From the IMG/VR virus record IMGVR_UViG_3300042301_000259, positions 1 through 29,366 of that record: a stretch of DNA of 29,366 nt. The stretch is one strand, 5' to 3'. Positions within the stretch are counted from its first letter, which is position 1; each line of letters opens with the position of its first letter. This stretch comes from a virus. Below the pieces are notes generated by a model, which saw only the letters and a list, made by a program, of their open reading frames with translations, ran no database searches and was not told where the DNA came from. This document shows, piece after piece, positions 13,978-22,679 of the stretch. The position numbers and the translations under genes are program-made.

Positions 13978-14526
13978 ATGATAACTATCTTAAACAAGGA
14001 AATTCCTAACCAAATTGAAGAGCTCAACATTGAGCAATTCGAGGCAATTACTGAAATCAATAACAATCAGGAACTTGACCCCATTGATAAGCACCTCCAG
14101 GTGTTTGCTTACCTTGGCATCCCTGAGTCTGAGTTCTGGGACTATGATGTGGCTGATTTTGTGGGGATGGTAAAAGAATTTAACTCAGCAGAACGCAAAG
14201 AATATCCAACTATTGAGGAGCTTGAGATTGAGGGCTACATCTACAAAGCACAAATGAAGTTAACTGTACGTGATACTAAGATGATTGAGAAAGTAGCACT
14301 AAGAAAAGAGAAAGGATATATCTCTGAGATGTTAGCCATCATGTTCAAACGTGAAGACCTTACACCCACTGAGCACTACACCGATGCACACATCAAGCAG
14401 AAAGCAAAGCTCATCCGTAAATTGAATGCTGGTATCTCTATTCCATACATGATGTTTATTGCACAAAAAATAGGACAACAAGCTAATGATCAAGCTACCC
14501 AAGCAGTGGAGCCAAGTAACGCTTGA
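13978..14526 (+). CDS. Putative assembly chaperone-like protein, first of a paralogous plus-strand pair
   Basis: A 182-aa protein starting MITILNKEIPNQIEEL. Its layout parallels the next gene: a P-x(4)-L-x-x-EQF opening (NIEQFEAITEI), a DVADFVGMVKEF block matching that protein's DVDELAELVNE, then a K-rich strand before an AIMFKRED segment (AILYRQT in the partner). This pair sits beside capsid and tail genes and resembles tail-assembly-chaperone pairs, but I see no decisive motif. The upstream in-frame Met at 13927 would overlap the divergent late promoter, so I chose 13978, just after the promoter. With its partner it is the only gene read on the plus strand. Confidence 0.55.
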   Translation: MITILNKEIPNQIEELNIEQFEAITEINNNQELDPIDKHLQVFAYLGIPESEFWDYDVADFVGMVKEFNSAERKEYPTIEELEIEGYIYKAQMKLTVRDTKMIEKVALRKEKGYISEMLAIMFKREDLTPTEHYTDAHIKQKAKLIRKLNAGISIPYMMFIAQKIGQQANDQATQAVEPSNA

Positions 14527-15226
14527 GCAGTTCATTGAGTTTAGTCAGATAGATAAAGAGCAGGGAGCCTACCACTACAACAGTGAGGCTCTTTCTATTT
14601 TATCGGATGAGCCTATTGATGTCATTGAGGACCTTGACGTGGATGAGTTAGCAGAACTTGTTAACGAGTCTAGATGGTGTACCTCTGAGCCATCCAAAAG
14701 ATACAAGCATGAGGTGTTGGGGATGAAGTTCAAGCCATTCAGCAAGCTAACCCTTTACGAATATATTGACCTTGACTATTTTTTTAGTAATAACTACATC
14801 ATAAATCTTGATAAAGTATGTGCTATCCTGTACCGTCAAACTAAACTAAATGAATGGGGTGATGAAATCATGGAGCCTTATGACTTTGACTGCAACATTA
14901 GAGCTGAGAAATTCCATGACCTACCAATCACCGATGTGTATGGTATTGTTCATGAGTTCCTGAAGTTTAGAGATAACTTTCTCAAGACCTATGAAAACTT
15001 ATTTACCGGTGACCTAGATACTCCACTCACCGATGAAGAGAAAGCTAACATGGACCCTGAAGAAATTAAAGAAATAGAGAAAGAACAGACTCAAGTAAAG
15101 TGGTCATGGGAGCAAACCATCTACGGCTTGACTAATGGGGACATAACAAAGAGTGATAAGATAGGTGTCCTACCACTCGTCTATGTTTTCAATATCTTGT
15201 CTATGAAGAAAGAGTTAGACATCTAA
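14486..15226 (+). CDS. Putative assembly chaperone-like protein, second of the pair
   Basis: A 246-aa protein (MIKLPKQWSQVTLEQFIEF) paralogous to the preceding gene: both have EQF, a DVDELAEL-type block and a CAILYR-type segment. It adds an acidic linker (EEKANMDPEEIKEIEKEQ) and a C-terminal block KWSWEQTIYGLTNGDITKSD. Its ATG lies 41 bp inside the first gene in the +1 frame, and a TAG at 14471 closes the frame upstream, so a programmed frameshift could only occur within 14474-14526, where I see no slippery heptamer. Translational coupling is more likely. It ends 12 bp inside the opposing gene at 15215. Confidence 0.55.
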   Translation: MIKLPKQWSQVTLEQFIEFSQIDKEQGAYHYNSEALSILSDEPIDVIEDLDVDELAELVNESRWCTSEPSKRYKHEVLGMKFKPFSKLTLYEYIDLDYFFSNNYIINLDKVCAILYRQTKLNEWGDEIMEPYDFDCNIRAEKFHDLPITDVYGIVHEFLKFRDNFLKTYENLFTGDLDTPLTDEEKANMDPEEIKEIEKEQTQVKWSWEQTIYGLTNGDITKSDKIGVLPLVYVFNILSMKKELDI

Positions 15227-15670
15227 TGGGAACCCAGGAGTAAATCCTGCAGGAGGGTCAAGTGCCTCAAATGTGTATACAATTTTCTGCTGTTTTTCAA
15301 GTACCTCAACAGCCTGTACTAATGGGTACTTTTTAGTTAACCATTCAGTGTACTGTCTATAAATTTCAGCTGTGATACCTCTACTATTTAATTCATCCGT
15401 AAATTCTGCTACGAAATCACGAGGGGTGATCACTCCACCATTCACTAAATACGCACCATTGTTAAGGAATATAAAGTAGTACATGGCTACTATTTGTATC
15501 TCTAATTTTTGGAAGCCTGTTATCTTAGCATTGATACGGATACTATCTACCAACGTACCCTCACTATACTCACCTAGTTTACTGTCAACTATCCTTTTAA
15601 GTATAGTAGCCATCTTTCTCCTAGTAGGATATAGCACATTAAACTCCCCTGTGTTTGCGTATCTAGCCAT
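15215..15670 (-). CDS. Putative neck/tail-completion protein (gp10-like)
   Basis: A 151-aa protein. The segment MYYFIFLNNGAYLVNGG followed by VITPRDFVAEFTDEL recalls HK97 gp10-like neck proteins, where an aromatic-rich strand with an NGA/GT turn precedes a P-R-x-F helix. The N-terminal helix (RRKMATILKRIVDSKLG) fits. It is the last gene of the tail-fibre unit and its end overlaps the plus-strand gene tail-to-tail by 12 bp, with no terminator between them. The assignment rests on this pattern and position. Confidence 0.45.
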   Translation of the reverse strand: MARYANTGEFNVLYPTRRKMATILKRIVDSKLGEYSEGTLVDSIRINAKITGFQKLEIQIVAMYYFIFLNNGAYLVNGGVITPRDFVAEFTDELNSRGITAEIYRQYTEWLTKKYPLVQAVEVLEKQQKIVYTFEALDPPAGFTPGFPLDV

Positions 15671-15785
15671 TTTGCTCTTCTTTTAATTTCTCTAAGTACT
15701 GCAATAGAGGTAGGGCATACTTCATCGGTAGCTCATTCAAGTAAGCCTTAATCTCTTCTAATTGTTTTTCGTCTAATTCTATCAT
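15663..15785 (-). CDS. 40-residue helical protein
   Basis: A short frame, MIELDEKQLEEIKAYLNELP, then MKYALPLLQYLEKLKEEQNG, forming two amphipathic helices. It fits the operon exactly: an ATGA overlap with the upstream gene at 15782-15785, and its stop lies inside the start of the next gene at 15670. Unknown function; perhaps a small partner of the neck protein. Confidence 0.6.
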   Translation of the reverse strand: MIELDEKQLEEIKAYLNELPMKYALPLLQYLEKLKEEQNG

Positions 15786-16030
15786 GATATTATTGTTACT
15801 CCTATAGCATCTGCTACATATTCATTAACTACGTTATTGTCAGTACCCCAGGTTGCGAACTGCTCATCAGTCATGGTGTAGTTACCATCCAATAGTCCTA
15901 TACCTTGCTCATCATATAGTTGCCAATAGGTTTGAGCTGTGGTAGCATTAGTTGCGAAGTTAAGTACAAGCACTGACATCTGAGATGCTATGCCTTTTGT
16001 TGGTATGTTAAGTGGTTGTATCTGTATCAT
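15782..16030 (-). CDS. Small virion-associated hypothetical protein
   Basis: An 82-aa protein starting MIQIQPLNIPTKGIA. It is beta-rich at first (MSVLVLNFATNATTAQ, YWQLYDEQG) and ends with TMTDEQFATWGTDNNVV. A slightly earlier Met at 16054 is open, but the ATG at 16030 shares TAATG with the stop of the tail-fibre gene, so I chose that. The fold may be a small tail-fibre-associated or neck domain; I recognise no family by name. Confidence 0.6.
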   Translation of the reverse strand: MIQIQPLNIPTKGIASQMSVLVLNFATNATTAQTYWQLYDEQGIGLLDGNYTMTDEQFATWGTDNNVVNEYVADAIGVTIIS

Positions 16031-17169
16031 TATAGTGATGTTATTGTTTCCCAAGCTGATGCAGTTCTAACACATAGCTTGTTTAATGTTGTATCATATA
16101 CCACTAAGCCTGCAGCAGGTGAAGCTATTGCATTCTTTTGTACTGTTGTCATTCGTGGAGGTAGGAATCCTTTTGTAGTTGAATCAATGGCTAATTGTGC
16201 GGATGCATAATATGTACTTGCACCAAAAGTTATGTTTGTTGTATCTCTATCACGTACATAATAAATATCCCCTGTCCTATTAAATAATTTTAAATTATAA
16301 TAAGTTCCATCATTAAAAACAGAGTGCCAAAAAAAAGTTGAATTACCAACTCTCCAAGTAAAACCAATAGAACCACCCGTTCCTTGACCATTTGTTCTAG
16401 CCGTAAACCCGTTCACAGTATTAGTTCCCGAAGTGGCATTAGCCATGTGTCCAATGGCTTCCGCAGTAGTTGTAGTCATCAAAGTACCAACACTATTGTT
16501 TTGCAATGTGCCTTGTATTCCTATTGCACCGTATGCAATCCCCGTGCTACTTAATGAACCTAATAAAACTAAAGCCCTTGTTCCCGTGTCCGTTGTGGAT
16601 ATACCATTTAATAAAATTGAATAGGTACTTGTTGGCGTACTATTTGTAAATTGTGCTTGACCTGTAATTTGCCCACTAACCCTCGCAGTGCCATTCACAT
16701 CTAACTTAAAGCCTGCATTAGTTGTAGTACCTATCCCTACATTTCCATTAGAAAAGAAACGGCTTGATGTAGTGCCTGCTATGGTTAAATCAAACCCACC
16801 TTGAGTTAATGTTCTCGCAGCAGTCAGTGTGCCATTTGCAGTGTAGATGTTACTGCCTGATACAGTCAAATCTCCACTACCTAGTATTGAGCTACCATTG
16901 ATTGTCTTAATGTTGGTAGCACTAACAAGAGTATCCTGCTTAGCATTCAAGGCACTCTGTAAGTCTGTTTGACTAGATAGTGTTCCTGTGATACTCCCCC
17001 AGGTTGCACCACCCGATGCTGCTGCAATTATCTGAGCACCTGTAATGGCTGTGTTAACAGGTAAGCCACCCACTATAGAAGTACATTCTAGTAAGTCAGT
17101 AGGCTGTAGGTTTCCGGTATGCGGTGTGAGGATAGGTCTCCAATCTCCCCACCAATTTGGTGCACTCAT
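16030..17169 (-). CDS. Tail fibre / receptor-binding protein
   Basis: A 379-aa fibre-like protein. Residues 56-82 contain the fibre repeat WGSITGTLSSQTDLQSALNA; a TINGSSILGSGDLTV strand follows (89-103); residues 143-164 hold NVGIGTTT and KLDVNGTARV, the trimeric-fibre motif common in Bacteroidota phages and surface proteins. Residues 165-320 are Gly/Thr/Asn-rich and look like a receptor-binding part. The end (GFLPPRMTTVQKNAI, GLVVYDTTLNKLCV) is a conserved C-terminal cap. There is no S74 autocleaving chaperone. The middle of the gene uses codons less like its neighbours, as expected for an exchanged host-range segment. It heads a late unit. Confidence 0.75.
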   Translation of the reverse strand: MSAPNWWGDWRPILTPHTGNLQPTDLLECTSIVGGLPVNTAITGAQIIAAASGGATWGSITGTLSSQTDLQSALNAKQDTLVSATNIKTINGSSILGSGDLTVSGSNIYTANGTLTAARTLTQGGFDLTIAGTTSSRFFSNGNVGIGTTTNAGFKLDVNGTARVSGQITGQAQFTNSTPTSTYSILLNGISTTDTGTRALVLLGSLSSTGIAYGAIGIQGTLQNNSVGTLMTTTTAEAIGHMANATSGTNTVNGFTARTNGQGTGGSIGFTWRVGNSTFFWHSVFNDGTYYNLKLFNRTGDIYYVRDRDTTNITFGASTYYASAQLAIDSTTKGFLPPRMTTVQKNAIASPAAGLVVYDTTLNKLCVRTASAWETITSL

Positions 17170-17200
17170 ACCTATATTAGTTTAAGCCTCCGAAATGTTT
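17170..17200 (-). promoter_or_regulatory. Late promoter motif, copy 3 (tail-fibre unit)
   Basis: On the minus strand AAACA (17196-17200), 17 nt, then AATATAGGT (17170-17178) abutting the ATG at 17169. The -35-like part overlaps the stop codon of the tail terminator gene. Confidence 0.7.
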
Positions 17201-17636
17201 ATTGTAAAGGCACTGCACAGTTAGTCCAATCATTAACCGTTAATGTTATGTTCATAACATAGCCTGCAGCGTAGTCAAGTAGATCGTTGTTCAAAGGTTG
17301 GAAGTTAGGTATACCAATCACATCAAAGCTATAGTCATTGCTATAGGTGAAGTAAACATAAAGGTCATTGAGTATCTGCTGTGTATCGCTTAGGATTGTT
17401 ATGATGTTAGCCCTATCTTTTTGAATAATATCAAAGCAGTAGATGTCAAAGTTAAACTCTGAGGTGTTATCTGCAGGGTTAACAGTTACCGGCACAATAA
17501 AAACAATGGGGTACTTCTCATCCTGAGTAGCGAAGTTAAATAGCTGTTCCTTAAAGTCACTACCCACCTTTTTAACCTGGAGGTGATTGTTGTAGAACTG
17601 CTCAATGTGGTCGATGATTGCTTGTAGTGAGTTCAT
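17199..17636 (-). CDS. Putative tail terminator/completion protein
   Basis: A 145-aa alpha/beta protein: an N-terminal helix (SLQAIIDHIEQFYNN), strands KYPIVFIVPVTVNP and FNFDIYCFDII, a helix with RANIITILSDTQQILNDLY, and terminal strands (YVMNITLTVNDWTN). This strand-helix order and size match tail terminators of siphophages, which cap the tail tube and join the head. It overlaps the tape measure gene by TAATG at 17636. The similarity is structural and by position; no motif is diagnostic. Confidence 0.5.
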   Translation of the reverse strand: MNSLQAIIDHIEQFYNNHLQVKKVGSDFKEQLFNFATQDEKYPIVFIVPVTVNPADNTSEFNFDIYCFDIIQKDRANIITILSDTQQILNDLYVYFTYSNDYSFDVIGIPNFQPLNNDLLDYAAGYVMNITLTVNDWTNCAVPLQ

Positions 17637-19831
17637 TAGAGTTCAGCGTTTTTGTTAATCTTAGTTATCTTATTTTGTACGTTGGTTATTTGTGTCTCAG
17701 ATACTACAGCTGTGACGGTCATAGAGCTGTTATTGCTATCACCTCCTGCACTCATCACATTGCCTGTGTTAGCTGAGCCAAACAACTGAGCTGCTTGAGG
17801 TACTTGCTGTGCTACGTTAGCACCACCACCCTCAGCACCACCGCCTCCACCTCCTGATGTTGGAGTACCACCTGAGGTAAGTATCTGCTTAGCCTTGGCT
17901 ATGTTGGTAGCAATCTGGATGATACCTGTAGCGAACTGAGCAATACCTGCAGCACCTGCTGATACTGAGTTCAACGGGTTAGCTTGTGATGCAGCAACTA
18001 ATGAAGAGATAGCCTTGGCTGTATCAATACCAATCTGTATCAATGCATTGGCCTTATTGAACTTCTCTAGTTTCTTTTGGTCCTTGATGAATGCACCACC
18101 TACCTCATTAATACCATTAGCTATATCGGATGCTAGCTGTAGCCTTGCATCTCTTTCTTTTTGTGCGTTCTCAATAGATGTTTTCCTAGCATCATCCTCA
18201 ATCTTTTGCTTATCATCTTTCAGCTTTTCAGCAAGAGCTAACTGTAAAGCAGCATTACCCTCTGCTAGTTTATAGTCCTCTTCATACTTAAGCTGTAGTG
18301 CTTGAAATTTTCTTTGGTCCTCAGTGAGCTCTGCATCTGCCAATGTCTTAGCTAACGTTTGCTGTTGCTTCAGCTTAGCATCTGCTCTCTTCTGATTTTC
18401 TGCCTCCTCCTGTTTATTGTATAATTCAGTTAACGTTTTCTTTTGCTCCTCAGTTAGTGTGGTATCTGCCAACGTTTGAGCTCGTAGCTTGTCATACTTA
18501 GCCTTAGTCATGGCTAGCTCTTTAGCTGTTCCCTCCTCCATCATCTGTAGCTGTAAATCAGCTATAATCTCATTACCTTTCTTGAGGTTATCTGCCTCAG
18601 TCTTAGCCTTGTCCTCTGCAAGCTTATTGATCTCCTGCTGCTGTTGAGCTAGATACATCTCATTAAACTTAGCTTTCTCTGCTGCTGTTTTATTGGCATC
18701 ATTTTTAAGGTCATTCATTAACCTAGCATACTTCTCATTTACTATAGCTATCTCCCTCTCATTAACATCCTTGATTTGTGATAGCTCAAAGTCTCTCAAT
18801 GTCCTAGCGTTATCCAATCTATTCTTAGCTGCTTGCTTAGCTCTCTCCCTAGCTTTCTCTGCTGCTGCTGCTGCCTCATCTCCTGCTTTCTTATCTGCCT
18901 CTTTTTGGTCTTGTATCTCCTGAGCCTTGATGCGTTTACGTTCATTGACTCCTGTTTGGATGATTTTACTTTCAGCCTCAATCTGCTTTCTTAACTCTTG
19001 TCGTTTCTTAGTAGCCTCTTCACCCTCTTGATGTCTCATTGCCTCAAGGGCTTTCTTAGCTGCAGTCTTTCGCTTAATAGCCTCTTTCTCCTGTGCTCTT
19101 GATTTGTCTAGCTCAAGCTGAGTGGTATCCTTACCGGATATCTTAGCCATGGCAATCTCCTGGTCATAGCTCTCACCTATTTTCTCACTACGTTTCTTTG
19201 AACTTTCTGCTACTTTCTCATTGGCCTTAGCCATCTTTTCAGCGTTCTCATCTGCTGCATAACTACTCAATCCTAGCCAATCACTCAAAGACTTGAGGCC
19301 CTCAATCAATGCATTGATAGGTATCATTAAAAAGTCAAGTACTTTCTGTAGCACCCCTATCTTGTGTAGGAATATCACAATGGCTGCCACAATAGCAATG
19401 ATAACAGCTATTAATAAAAAGATAGGGTTAGCTAGAATGGTAGCACCTAATGAAACAAATGCACTACCAACAGTCATGATAACGGATGTCAGTGATTTGA
19501 ATGCACCACCAATAGCCTTAGGGTCAATGTTACCTAGAGTACTTTTGAATACATTAGCCTTTTGACTAGCCTCCTCAAAGTCAAGACTAAGCAAGCTATC
19601 CTTAATACCTCCTAAGCTGTTGGATACCTGCTCAAACTTGGAACCTGTCGCAAAGGTATTCACTGCCTCATTGGCATCTGCTAGTTGGTCCTTAAGTTCT
19701 CCTGCCTTTGCCGCTAACCTGGCAATATCCTCGGGGTCAGTTGCCTCAGCAATAGCACCCTTTAATGATTTTAATTCCGCCTTAATGGCGCCAATGCCGC
19801 CGAGCTTTAATGGTATTTCTACTTCATTCAT
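17636..19831 (-). CDS. Tail tape measure protein
   Basis: A 731-aa protein. Residues 1-100 are helical, with Ala/Lys/Asp-rich coiled coil (LKDQLADANEAVNTF). Residues 116-156 are strongly hydrophobic (NPIFLLIAVIIAIVAAIVIF), the membrane-active part typical of tape measures. Residues 190-560 are a long Lys/Glu/Ala/Gln coiled coil with repeats of the type KYD.L......T.EQK. The C-terminal quarter has a Gly-rich stretch (TSGGGGGGAEGGG) and VTAVVSETQITNVQ. At the usual 0.15 nm per residue the tail would be about 110 nm, an estimate that supports a siphovirus. It lies next to the distal tail proteins. Confidence 0.88.
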   Translation of the reverse strand: MNEVEIPLKLGGIGAIKAELKSLKGAIAEATDPEDIARLAAKAGELKDQLADANEAVNTFATGSKFEQVSNSLGGIKDSLLSLDFEEASQKANVFKSTLGNIDPKAIGGAFKSLTSVIMTVGSAFVSLGATILANPIFLLIAVIIAIVAAIVIFLHKIGVLQKVLDFLMIPINALIEGLKSLSDWLGLSSYAADENAEKMAKANEKVAESSKKRSEKIGESYDQEIAMAKISGKDTTQLELDKSRAQEKEAIKRKTAAKKALEAMRHQEGEEATKKRQELRKQIEAESKIIQTGVNERKRIKAQEIQDQKEADKKAGDEAAAAAEKARERAKQAAKNRLDNARTLRDFELSQIKDVNEREIAIVNEKYARLMNDLKNDANKTAAEKAKFNEMYLAQQQQEINKLAEDKAKTEADNLKKGNEIIADLQLQMMEEGTAKELAMTKAKYDKLRAQTLADTTLTEEQKKTLTELYNKQEEAENQKRADAKLKQQQTLAKTLADAELTEDQRKFQALQLKYEEDYKLAEGNAALQLALAEKLKDDKQKIEDDARKTSIENAQKERDARLQLASDIANGINEVGGAFIKDQKKLEKFNKANALIQIGIDTAKAISSLVAASQANPLNSVSAGAAGIAQFATGIIQIATNIAKAKQILTSGGTPTSGGGGGGAEGGGANVAQQVPQAAQLFGSANTGNVMSAGGDSNNSSMTVTAVVSETQITNVQNKITKINKNAEL

Positions 19832-19832
19832 G

Positions 19833-22679
19833 TTATGGCTTGTAATATCTTATCTCAAGTGTGGTATAGTTAAGGTAGTTATCTACATACCCCACACCTA
19901 TCTGAGTTGTTAATATATAAATGCTATTGTTACTTGGGATGTACTGAGCACTGATCACCCCGTCATAGTTTACGTTGTTAATCATGACAGTCATCTCACT
20001 TGATAGGATGGTTCCTATCTCCCAATTTTGTATGAACCCCTCATACTCACCTTGGTTATTTCTAACCCATAGGATATCTCCAAAGCTACCCTCTTTCACA
20101 TCGGCTACAGGGTCACTTGTTCCTGATTGTGTGAGCAATGCTGTGTACTTGTAATAAGATGGGTCAACAGGTATGCCATTCATTCTACCTCTTACCACGA
20201 GGTTGTCAGTTACTATACCATCATCCTCAACGGAGTAGCCCTCAGTAGCCACCATGACTCTGAGTCCACCCGGTACAATGTTACCCCTGTTGACTACTTC
20301 ACCAACTATACCACCACCTGTAAGCACGTTGCTGTTCATGCTCTTTGTCTTAACAATAGTGCTATTAGCTACCTGCTGAATTCCTGAGATGTTAGGTAGT
20401 CCAACACCTGGTGTTCCGAATGGGTTAATGAATGGCATGAAGTTCACCTCACTATCTATACTGATGAGCTCTACCTGTGTGAGCTGATTAGCATTAGCAT
20501 TGTAATCAATAACCTTGTTAATGTTCCACCATGAGTTATCAATGCGTATCTTATCATTGAGCTCTAATGGTTGAATGTCTGACTCCTTGAGATTAAAGAA
20601 TGCAGTCAACATCTTACCACTATTAATCTGACCCATGGTACGTCTCCAATACCTATTGTAAAGGTTGTTATCGGTTAGGCTTAATGGTTGGTAGTAGTAG
20701 AATGAACACACTGAGAAGTTCAAATCCCAAGTAGGGTTGAGTGGGTTATCGAAGTGACCTACATACGGGTAAGTAGTAACACCTGTCATACCCGTTGTGC
20801 CATAGTCATAGATGTGGTATGGTGAACAGGTACTCAATCCTATCTCAGCTGTACTGTCGTACATGATACGCAAGTTAGTCTTAGGTGCTTGTCCTGCAAT
20901 CATTCCAACGTATGCACCAAATGGGGTACGGATGATTGGTGTAGGACCAAAGAGAACAGGCTTAGTGGTTACATCCTTTACATACTCATTGTCAAAGACT
21001 ACCTCTGCTTGTCCATAGATCTGATTGGTGGCATCCGTATACGTTTGGTTAGGGCTATCCTTATCAGGTGTATAGGTGAGTATTACTTTCTTACTTGTTA
21101 GCTCAGGTAGGAATGACAATGACTGCTCTTTATCCTTGGCTAGCTTGTAGGTCCAATCTACCTCTTTACCTGCATCATAGTAATCATCCCTATGGATTAG
21201 GTTAAGTTGATTAGGCTGAGTCTTATCTACATCTGCATAGAGATTGTACATGTTGAAGATAGCCTTAACAAAGTCATTCTGCTTAATCTTTTTAGGCACG
21301 TAGTCATTCACATCAATAGTACCACCGATGGCCACAATGTTATTGGATGGGGTAATGCTGATATCAATGCTAGTCACTACATACTGCAGCTTGATTTGAC
21401 CTGAGGCACAAGGAGTTCCTGTAGCTGAGCCTATTCTCCATTGAGGGTTTAGGGCTGTTTGATTGGGTTGTGCATATGCCTCCTTAGGACATCTTACTGC
21501 TAGCCTACCTTGAGATAACTGTGGTAAGTTCTGTGCAGTCAAAGCCATAGTACATATAGCTGTTTGACTCAAGATAGTTGTGGTACCATTAGGTATTGAA
21601 GCAGGACTCTGAACTGCATAGGTAACAGCAGGGCTACCATTTAATGGTGCAGGATTGGTGTATAGGTTTACAGCAGATGATACCACACCATTGCGAGTGA
21701 GGTACAGCTGTGGCCTGTAGAATGTTGGAGTGGCTTGAGTAGTGGTTCCTGAGTACAGCGTAACACCTGATGTATTAACTAGCCTCAGCTCATACTGTAT
21801 GGTGATGTTGTAGTCATACTGCTGTGAGTTGTTACTGCTGATGTTGAATGGGGTGCTGTACACACCCGTAACAGGATTGTAAATGTTTTGAGGGTCCTCA
21901 GTCTCAGTCCATGCTGTGATTGTTTGAGGCAATGACATCTCACTATTACCTGCCCAAAACTGACCGGTAAAAGTAGTTGGTCCTGCATTAGCCTTGACAG
22001 TGTAATCTGCATAGTCGAAGTTATCCGTATCCCCATTGTAAGGAATGACTAGCTTGTCAAACTTATCATCTACTAAATCAGGCCAACTGTATGTAAACCC
22101 TGCACCTTGGAATATACGGTCAAAGTAAGTCTTAGCAAAGATGGCAGGCTTGAACTCCTGAGTGCTGTAGAACGCATCACCACTACCAGGGAGGAAGTAC
22201 TTGAAGCCATCCACCTCAGTGTTGGTAAACCTGTTCACCACATTGAACGCATCGTATGTATGGTTGAGGTCACTGAAATCTATATCGGTTAGCTCAAGGT
22301 TATTGATGGCTGTAAAGAAATCTGCTTTGCTTTCTTTAATCAATACCTCATACTCCACATGCTCCTCATACTGCTCAGTGAGCTGTACCTTTTTAATGGC
22401 TGTGAGTTGTAGGCTAGCATTCTCCATGACAGGTATTCCATCCTGAATAACTGAGCAGGTAGTCACTGCATTGATGTCAAAGGTACCGGCTTGGATGTTA
22501 ACATCGTAGTAGTGGTTAAGTAGGTTATTGTTATTCTTACTGCCTACCAATACAATGGTCTTAGAAAAGTTACCTTTCCTTTGACTTATATCTCTGATGT
22601 CTCCTACCTGAAATGTCAAAGGGAATGAAGTACCCTCCTTAACATCAAGGTAGCCTGTTGCTAGTTGTATCCTAACCAT
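19833..22679 (-). CDS. Large distal tail protein
   Basis: A 948-aa, mostly beta protein upstream of the tape measure. The N-terminus (VRIQLATGYLDVKEGTSFPL) and DISQRKGNFSKTIVLVGSKN resemble the opening of large tail proteins of Bacteroidota siphophages, where a Dit/Tal-like hub is fused to other modules. The middle has carbohydrate-binding or Ig-like strands and LNLIHRDDYYDAGKEVDWTY. The C-terminal 150 residues contain a VVRGRMNGIPVDPSYYKY segment and a small terminal domain. Its role in a tail tip or host recognition is inferred from position and size. It overlaps the next tail gene by 8 bp. Confidence 0.6.
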   Translation of the reverse strand: MVRIQLATGYLDVKEGTSFPLTFQVGDIRDISQRKGNFSKTIVLVGSKNNNNLLNHYYDVNIQAGTFDINAVTTCSVIQDGIPVMENASLQLTAIKKVQLTEQYEEHVEYEVLIKESKADFFTAINNLELTDIDFSDLNHTYDAFNVVNRFTNTEVDGFKYFLPGSGDAFYSTQEFKPAIFAKTYFDRIFQGAGFTYSWPDLVDDKFDKLVIPYNGDTDNFDYADYTVKANAGPTTFTGQFWAGNSEMSLPQTITAWTETEDPQNIYNPVTGVYSTPFNISSNNSQQYDYNITIQYELRLVNTSGVTLYSGTTTQATPTFYRPQLYLTRNGVVSSAVNLYTNPAPLNGSPAVTYAVQSPASIPNGTTTILSQTAICTMALTAQNLPQLSQGRLAVRCPKEAYAQPNQTALNPQWRIGSATGTPCASGQIKLQYVVTSIDISITPSNNIVAIGGTIDVNDYVPKKIKQNDFVKAIFNMYNLYADVDKTQPNQLNLIHRDDYYDAGKEVDWTYKLAKDKEQSLSFLPELTSKKVILTYTPDKDSPNQTYTDATNQIYGQAEVVFDNEYVKDVTTKPVLFGPTPIIRTPFGAYVGMIAGQAPKTNLRIMYDSTAEIGLSTCSPYHIYDYGTTGMTGVTTYPYVGHFDNPLNPTWDLNFSVCSFYYYQPLSLTDNNLYNRYWRRTMGQINSGKMLTAFFNLKESDIQPLELNDKIRIDNSWWNINKVIDYNANANQLTQVELISIDSEVNFMPFINPFGTPGVGLPNISGIQQVANSTIVKTKSMNSNVLTGGGIVGEVVNRGNIVPGGLRVMVATEGYSVEDDGIVTDNLVVRGRMNGIPVDPSYYKYTALLTQSGTSDPVADVKEGSFGDILWVRNNQGEYEGFIQNWEIGTILSSEMTVMINNVNYDGVISAQYIPSNNSIYILTTQIGVGYVDNYLNYTTLEIRYYKP

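Noticed and set aside
14459-14526. Programmed frameshift joining the two plus-strand genes like gpG/gpGT
   Set aside because: An A6 run is present at 14465-14470, but a TAG at 14471 closes the second frame right after it and no slippery heptamer lies in the remaining overlap.
16030-17169. Diversity-generating retroelement target in the tail fibre
   Set aside because: No reverse transcriptase gene or template repeat of the fibre end was seen anywhere in the window.
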